Position numbers and translations under genes: made by a program. Source: Candidatus Nitrosotalea okcheonensis (GTDB lineage: Archaea > Thermoproteota > Nitrososphaeria > Nitrososphaerales > Nitrosopumilaceae). Taken from it: DNA of 64,000 bases. The notes below the pieces were generated by a model that was not told the DNA's origin, searched no databases, and saw nothing but the letters and a program-made list of their open reading frames with translations. Location of the stretch: positions 389,073 to 453,072 of the forward strand of contig NZ_LT841358.1 in NCBI RefSeq assembly GCF_900177045.1. Reading direction: 5' to 3'. Shown here piece after piece: positions 59,482-64,000 of this stretch (position 1 is its first letter; the number at the start of each line of letters is the position of its first letter).

Positions 59482-59638
59482 TTATTTTCACATCCATCTA
59501 ACATGATGGTGATAAGATGTAATGTCAGAGGATATGATGAAATCAATTGTGATTTAGTATAAAATGGTTGTTTTCAGATGATTCCCAAGTTTTGCCATTT
59601 CATACTTGAAATAATCATGCCACATTGACTGGTCATGA

Positions 59639-60013
59639 ATGGATACAACAAACATATTGTCAACCATGCCATTATATCATGATAGTATGACGTACGTTGA
59701 CTGTGCAGGTGATGACACAGTGGCACAAGAACTTGAAACTTATCTCAAGAGTCATGGTTTTAGTGCAAAGGCAGACAAATCCATGATAGTGGTAAATGAA
59801 AATGACATAGATCATATTCTAGTTCATTTTCTCAAGGAGACAAACAGACTAGATTACAAGATACGCAAGATAGATTCTGAAAATCTACTCCTGTCTAAAG
59901 AAGTACAGCTAGAAGATTTTGGCTTTTTCAGGTGTGAGATGTGCGGGTATGCATTATCCAGTCAGGAAGAGTTACTGGTTCACCGAAGAGCACATGGTAT
60001 CCAGTTGTTGTAA
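59639..60013 (+). CDS. Protein with C-terminal C2H2 zinc finger
   Basis: Protein of 124 residues. The first 90 residues are alpha/beta (TVAQELETYLKSHGFSAKAD and a helix ILVHFLKETN). The C-terminus is a classical C2H2 finger, CEMCGYALSSQEELLVHRRAH. A TATA-like cttgaaataat is centred near 59611, 28 nt before the ATG at 59639; other in-frame ATGs lie at 59666 and 59687. A DNA- or RNA-binding role is likely. Confidence 0.65.
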   Translation: MDTTNILSTMPLYHDSMTYVDCAGDDTVAQELETYLKSHGFSAKADKSMIVVNENDIDHILVHFLKETNRLDYKIRKIDSENLLLSKEVQLEDFGFFRCEMCGYALSSQEELLVHRRAHGIQLL

Positions 60014-60099
60014 TTAAAAACACGGATCAAAACATTATCTCTTAACTATAACCACATTGCCGAGAAAAATCTATAAAATTAGAAATTTGTATAAAATCA

Positions 60100-60507
60100 A
60101 TGAATTATTGGCTTTTAAAACAAGAACCGACTGTATACAATTTTGACAGACTAGCAAAGGAAAAAAAGACAGTCTGGGATGGTGTTCATAACAACTTGGC
60201 ATTAAAACACATGCGCAGTGTGAAAAAGGGTGACAAGGCGATTTTTTATCATACAGGTGATGAGAAACAAGCAGTTGGAATAGTAGATATCATGACAAAT
60301 CCATATCCGAATCCAAAAGAGTCTGACAAACGGTTCATAGTGTTTGATGTAAAGGCATCAGACAAGCTCAAGAGGCCTGTTACTCTGGATGAGATCAAAA
60401 ATGATATGAAATTCAAAGACTGGGAACTTGTCAGAAACTCTCGTCTTTCTGCAATGCCTGTACCAAAGGTTTTGTGGGATGAAATAATGAAAAAATCAAA
60501 GAGCTAA
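60100..60507 (+). CDS. EVE-domain protein
   Basis: Protein of 135 residues with the complete EVE fold, related to PUA/YTH domains that bind modified nucleotides. The opening MNYWLLKQEPTVYNFD, the W in TVWDGVHNNLALKHM and GDKAIFYHTGDEKQAVGIVDI are the family signatures, and SAMPVPKVLWDEIM closes it. Single EVE proteins are widespread. Some occur in modified-base restriction systems, but no such genes are nearby here. Confidence 0.9.
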   Translation: MNYWLLKQEPTVYNFDRLAKEKKTVWDGVHNNLALKHMRSVKKGDKAIFYHTGDEKQAVGIVDIMTNPYPNPKESDKRFIVFDVKASDKLKRPVTLDEIKNDMKFKDWELVRNSRLSAMPVPKVLWDEIMKKSKS

Positions 60508-60672
60508 TCTTTTTACCAAAATCTTCCATGTGCTGATAAACTACAGAATATTTTTTTAATTGCAAGTGTTATGCAAAAATTCCACTAGTTTGTCATCTGG
60601 CTTAATTTTGGAGTATACAATCTGACATGCATAGTAAAATTTTATGTACAAATGCAGAAAATATACTTGCAC

Positions 60673-62469
60673 CTAATTGTCTTTTTTGTCATCAGGGTGA
60701 ATCTTTCTTAATGTTTCATGTATCTGATTCCTAAAGATTGTTAGCCCTATCCTCTTTGCATATGGTTCACCTTTTGCAAAAGATTTTGTCATCTTGCTTA
60801 CTAATTTAATGTCCATCTTTGGCGGCATAGGTGGTTCAAAGGGATCTACGTATGCCTCTATTATGGTTGGTGCATTTTGTGACATTGCTTCATGCATTAC
60901 TTTCTTAATCTCGTGGGGTTTTTTTATTGAATACCCTTTTCCACCACATGCCTCTGCGAACTTGACAAAATCAATTGGAGAAAATTCTACACCATATTCA
61001 GGATTCCCAAGAAATGCCAATTGCTCCCACCTGATCATTCCAAGAATATTATTTTTTATGATGATGACTTTAATCGGTAGATTATATTTCACTGCAGTAG
61101 CAAATTCTCCCATCAACATTGTAAATCCTCCGTCCCCCACAAAAGCTACAGATTGCCTGTCAGGAAATGCAATTTGAGATGCTATTGCATATGGCAAACC
61201 ACATGCCATTGTTGAAAGAGTTCCAGAAAGGGAAAATTTCATTCCTTCTCTGATATTGATGTAACGTGCTGCCCAGATGGTATTAGTTCCACTGTCTACT
61301 GAAATTATCGCATTATCTTCCAATTCATCTGAGACTGCTGTTGCAATTAACTGTGGTTTTATTGGTTCAGCCAGAGGATCTGAAGAATGAATGAGACTAT
61401 TCCATTTCTTCATGGACACTTGTTTTGATTTTAGAAACTTGTCATCTTTTTGATGTAGTAATGGCAATATCTTGTCAAGAGTACGTTTTGCATCGCCGAC
61501 AAGACCAACTTCTACTGGGTATCTGAGCCCGATTTTTTCAGGAAATAAATCAATTTGAACTCCTCTTGCATTTCCGGGCTTTGGAAGATACTCCATGTAT
61601 GGAAATGAGGTTCCGATCATCAACAAGGTGTCCGCTTCATCCATTGCATCACTTGCAGGTTCAGTGCCAAGTAACCCAAGACCTCCTATGCTGTACATAT
61701 TATCGTCAGGTATGACTGCCTTGCCAAGAAGTGCTTTGACTACAGGTGCTGAAAGTTTTTTTGCAACTTCAATTACTTGATCTCCTGCACCAAGGGCTCC
61801 TTGTCCTACTAACAAAACTATTTTATTGCCTGCGTTCAAAATCTCTGCCGCCTTTTCAAGTAAAACCATATCGGGAATTCTTGCTGCTGTTGTTGGAGAA
61901 AGAAGGTGAGCAGTATGGCCTCCAACATTATGTCTGGTGTATCTGCCTTCAAGTTTTCTCTCTTGTGTATCTATTGGAATGGTTATGTGACTTACACCCC
62001 TTAGTGCCAATGCACTTCTACATGCAATATCAATTACAGACTCGACATGTTCTGGACTGTTGATCATATTGTTGTAAATTGTAACATCTGAAAATAGTTG
62101 TAACAGATTTACATCTTGTTGATATTTTGTTCCCATCGTATCAGAATATGTGTTTCCTGTAATTGCAAGTACTGGAACGCCATCCGCTTTTGCATCATAT
62201 AATCCAGTTAGCAGATGAGTTGCACCTGGTCCTGATGTAGCTACACAGACTCCAAGTTTGCCCGTATATTTGGCATATGCACATGCCATAAAGGCAGCTG
62301 ATTCTTCATGTCTTACTAGAATGAATTTTATCTTATCTTGATGACGTCTCAATGCTTCAATTACCCCGTTGATTCCATCTCCCGGTAATCCGAAAATTAC
62401 CTCTACTCCCCACCTGAGTAGACCTTCAACAATTATGTCTGATGTTTTGAGCCGGTCATATTTTGTCAT
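60673..62469 (-). CDS. ThDP-dependent enzyme, pyruvate oxidase/acetolactate synthase-like
   Basis: Enzyme of 598 residues with three ThDP-family domains. The N-terminal domain has the catalytic Glu (LVRHEESAAFMA), the middle domain binds FAD or nucleotide (GTSFPYMEYLPKPG), and the C-terminal domain has the ThDP motif GDGGFTMLMGEFATAVKYN followed by KNN. The sequence looks like the archaeal PoxB-type group more than true IlvB, since a neighbouring small IlvN subunit is absent. The product (acetyl phosphate, acetate or acetolactate) is not settled. Confidence 0.85.
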   Translation of the reverse strand: MTKYDRLKTSDIIVEGLLRWGVEVIFGLPGDGINGVIEALRRHQDKIKFILVRHEESAAFMACAYAKYTGKLGVCVATSGPGATHLLTGLYDAKADGVPVLAITGNTYSDTMGTKYQQDVNLLQLFSDVTIYNNMINSPEHVESVIDIACRSALALRGVSHITIPIDTQERKLEGRYTRHNVGGHTAHLLSPTTAARIPDMVLLEKAAEILNAGNKIVLLVGQGALGAGDQVIEVAKKLSAPVVKALLGKAVIPDDNMYSIGGLGLLGTEPASDAMDEADTLLMIGTSFPYMEYLPKPGNARGVQIDLFPEKIGLRYPVEVGLVGDAKRTLDKILPLLHQKDDKFLKSKQVSMKKWNSLIHSSDPLAEPIKPQLIATAVSDELEDNAIISVDSGTNTIWAARYINIREGMKFSLSGTLSTMACGLPYAIASQIAFPDRQSVAFVGDGGFTMLMGEFATAVKYNLPIKVIIIKNNILGMIRWEQLAFLGNPEYGVEFSPIDFVKFAEACGGKGYSIKKPHEIKKVMHEAMSQNAPTIIEAYVDPFEPPMPPKMDIKLVSKMTKSFAKGEPYAKRIGLTIFRNQIHETLRKIHPDDKKDN

Positions 62470-62517
62470 ACAGTAAACGACTCGTACTCGGATAAGAATA
62501 TTCTTTAGATTATCAAA

Positions 62518-62688
62518 TCATCTAGAATGCAAACCGCATGCTTTTTCCAATTTTGCAACCCTCCTGCCCGTATTTTGTAAATCTGTATCTGAGAGGTTTG
62601 CGTTAATAACTACGATATTGTCAAGATCTGCATTTTTAAGATTAGTATCAGTTAGACTAACTCCTACATGTTTGATGTTTTTAGGCAC
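62518..62688 (-). CDS. Short pentapeptide-repeat protein or remnant
   Basis: Frame from the GTG at 62688 to TGA 62520-62518 (56 residues). SLTDTNLKNADLDNIVVINA and NLSDTDLQNTG are pentapeptide-type repeats with L every five residues. Only about six coils are present, so it may be the remains of a longer protein. It lies between the ThDP gene and a divergent gene, and its promoter would overlap that gene's. Confidence 0.4.
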   Translation of the reverse strand: MPKNIKHVGVSLTDTNLKNADLDNIVVINANLSDTDLQNTGRRVAKLEKACGLHSR

Positions 62689-62725
62689 TAACAAGATTTT
62701 TTATCAAGGCCAAGTAATAACAACT

Positions 62726-62980
62726 ATGAGTGAACTGTCAAGTGATGACAAATTAGTACTCCTTCAGCATGCCATTTCAAAATATGAGGATGAAAACACT
62801 CTACTTGAAAAATTAAAGGCAGTATTACCTCAGAAGGACATTGATAGAGGCATCGCAACACTGATTGGGACACAAAGAGTACGAAGAATTGGCCCTGATG
62901 TATTACAGAATAACATCAGTCACATTGGTGAGTTGCCAGAAATCCCTACACATATCAAAGAAATTATAGATGGTCTATAG
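62726..62980 (+). CDS. Hypothetical protein, 84 residues
   Basis: Small soluble protein starting MSELSSDDKLVLLQHAISKY with a second part GIATLIGTQRVRRIG and a Pro/Ile-rich end. A TATA-like gattttttatc is centred near 62699, 27 nt before the ATG at 62726; the frame is open further upstream but the region belongs to that promoter. Function unknown. Confidence 0.65.
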   Translation: MSELSSDDKLVLLQHAISKYEDENTLLEKLKAVLPQKDIDRGIATLIGTQRVRRIGPDVLQNNISHIGELPEIPTHIKEIIDGL

Positions 62981-63157
62981 TTCAAACTTTTTAATATTTC
63001 CAGCATCTGCTTTTCAAATATGAATATCTCATGAACAGAACTGTTCAGACAATACACAAGATAGTTTTTCAAGTTAAATATTTAAATGCAAATTGCATTT
63101 CTTACATGTACTACAATGTCGAAAACTTACAAATAGATGTGATTCAAACCAGTACAC

Positions 63158-64000
63158 ATGATAATAAAAAATATTACAGTTTTGGGTTCTGGTATAATGG
63201 GTCATGGGATTGCCCAAGTTTCTGCAATGGCAGGATACAACGTAGTTCTTAGAGATATTGAAAAACAATTTCTTGATAAAGCAATGGAAAAGATCAAGTG
63301 GTCACTTGACAAACTAGTGTCGAAACAAAAAATTACGGAAGATCAGGGAAAAGAAATTCTTGCAAGAATTATGCCGATAGTAGATTTGGCTGAGGCATTA
63401 AAAGACTGTGATTTGATGATTGAAGTAGTACCTGAAATAATGGATTTGAAGAAAAAAGTTTATTCCGAAGTTGATAAAGTTGCGCAACAAAAGACAATGT
63501 TTGCATCAAACACCAGTACTTTACCTATAACTGAGATTGCAAGCACGACATCTAGGCCAGAAAGATTCATCGGGATTCATTTCTTCAACCCGCCGCAATT
63601 GATGAAACTAGTTGAAGTTATTCCAGGACAAAAGACATCGAAAGATCTAGTAGATACAACAATTAATTTTGTAAAATCAGTCGCAAAGGAACCAGTCTTG
63701 TGTAAAAAAGATGTGCCTGGGTTTATTGTAAACAGATTGTTCATTCCATTAGTCCACGAAGCTGCCTACGCCATGGATAGGACAGGTGCAACAAAAGAAG
63801 AGATTGATTCTGCAGTGAAATTTTCTCTTCATTTTCCAATGGGAATATTTGAACTTGCTGACTTTACTGGCATGGATGTGATCTACAAAGCTACACTTGA
63901 GATGCATTCACGTGACAAAAAAGTAGTCCATCCACATCCGTTGATTGAAAAATTATACAACGAAAAGAAACTAGGACAGAAAAGCGGTGAAGGTTTTTAC
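63158..64000 (+). CDS. 3-hydroxyacyl-CoA dehydrogenase (3' end outside window)
   Basis: NAD-dependent dehydrogenase; 281 codons visible. The Rossmann motif is TVLGSGIMGHGIAQVSAMAG, the catalytic His is in GIHFFNPPQLMKLVE with the Glu four residues later, and DVPGFIVNRLF precedes the C-terminal helical domain with TGMDVIYK. It resembles 3-hydroxybutyryl-CoA dehydrogenases. In autotrophic thaumarchaea this reaction belongs to the 3-hydroxypropionate/4-hydroxybutyrate cycle. The gene may also encode a fused domain beyond the window. Confidence 0.92.
   Translation, partial: MIIKNITVLGSGIMGHGIAQVSAMAGYNVVLRDIEKQFLDKAMEKIKWSLDKLVSKQKITEDQGKEILARIMPIVDLAEALKDCDLMIEVVPEIMDLKKKVYSEVDKVAQQKTMFASNTSTLPITEIASTTSRPERFIGIHFFNPPQLMKLVEVIPGQKTSKDLVDTTINFVKSVAKEPVLCKKDVPGFIVNRLFIPLVHEAAYAMDRTGATKEEIDSAVKFSLHFPMGIFELADFTGMDVIYKATLEMHSRDKKVVHPHPLIEKLYNEKKLGQKSGEGFY

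Noticed and set aside
63031-63252. 73-residue plus-strand frame
   Set aside because: It overlaps the dehydrogenase start in another frame and has atypical composition.
1-64000. CRISPR array, rRNA operon or replication origin
   Set aside because: I saw no regularly spaced direct repeats, no rRNA-like sequence, and no cluster of origin repeats next to a cdc6/orc1 gene.

Overview
The window looks like a chromosomal segment of an ammonia-oxidising thaumarchaeon (Nitrososphaerota, most like the Nitrosopumilus/Nitrosarchaeum/Nitrosotenuis group). Three secreted proteins end in the thaumarchaeal PEFG-CTERM sorting signal (IPEFGP plus a membrane helix). An ammonium transporter sits divergently from two PII proteins. 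A type-2 copper protein, a thermosome, family-B DNA polymerase, Hef-type helicase, archaeal ThrRS and a 3-hydroxyacyl-CoA dehydrogenase of the kind used in the 3-hydroxypropionate/4-hydroxybutyrate cycle are present. DNA is AT-rich. Many genes appear leaderless: a TATA-like box is centred about 27 nt upstream of the start codon, which is often TTG or GTG. I used that spacing to choose many starts.

Layout. 1-6.6 kb: rlmN (cut by the window edge), a cupredoxin, and the aspS-gatC-gatA-gatB operon for Asn-tRNA(Asn) made by transamidation. 6.8-9.7 kb: amt <> glnK-glnB and small zinc-binding proteins. 9.7-13.5 kb: proteostasis block (Hsp20, PAC2-type proteasome chaperone, thermosome, HtpX). 13.5-25.7 kb: a PEFG protein, a candidate structured small RNA, SDR, Usp, PRTase, metal P-type ATPase, TIGR00300 enzyme, HD hydrolase, cobalamin adenosyltransferase, tRNA-Phe, Lrp-type RAM proteins and several thaumarchaeal hypotheticals. 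25.7-31.7 kb: class III nucleotide cyclase with a zinc-ribbon partner, ilvA, an Nramp transporter, a PRTase.

31.8-43.1 kb is accessory. tRNA-Val(CAC) is followed by a truncated integrase-like ORF and about 6.2 kb of cargo. The cargo is a PIN-like protein, a TPR/zinc-finger protein, a secreted CAP-domain protein and a 2H-phosphoesterase/metallophosphoesterase fusion broken by an insertion sequence with a clear 6-bp target duplication. It ends at an 11-bp copy of the tRNA 3' end. Next comes a response regulator / membrane matrixin-like protease / CHASE3 histidine kinase operon and then small orphan ORFs.

43.1-64 kb returns to core genes: thrS, agmatinase-family enzyme, DNA polymerase B carrying an intein in its YGDTDS motif, dCMP deaminase, Hef-like helicase, a third PEFG protein, a decayed gene, an egtB-egtD operon coupled to a UBP-type zinc finger gene, an EVE protein, a ThDP enzyme and the start of a 3-hydroxyacyl-CoA dehydrogenase.

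All family calls are from reading the translated sequence; no database search was run.
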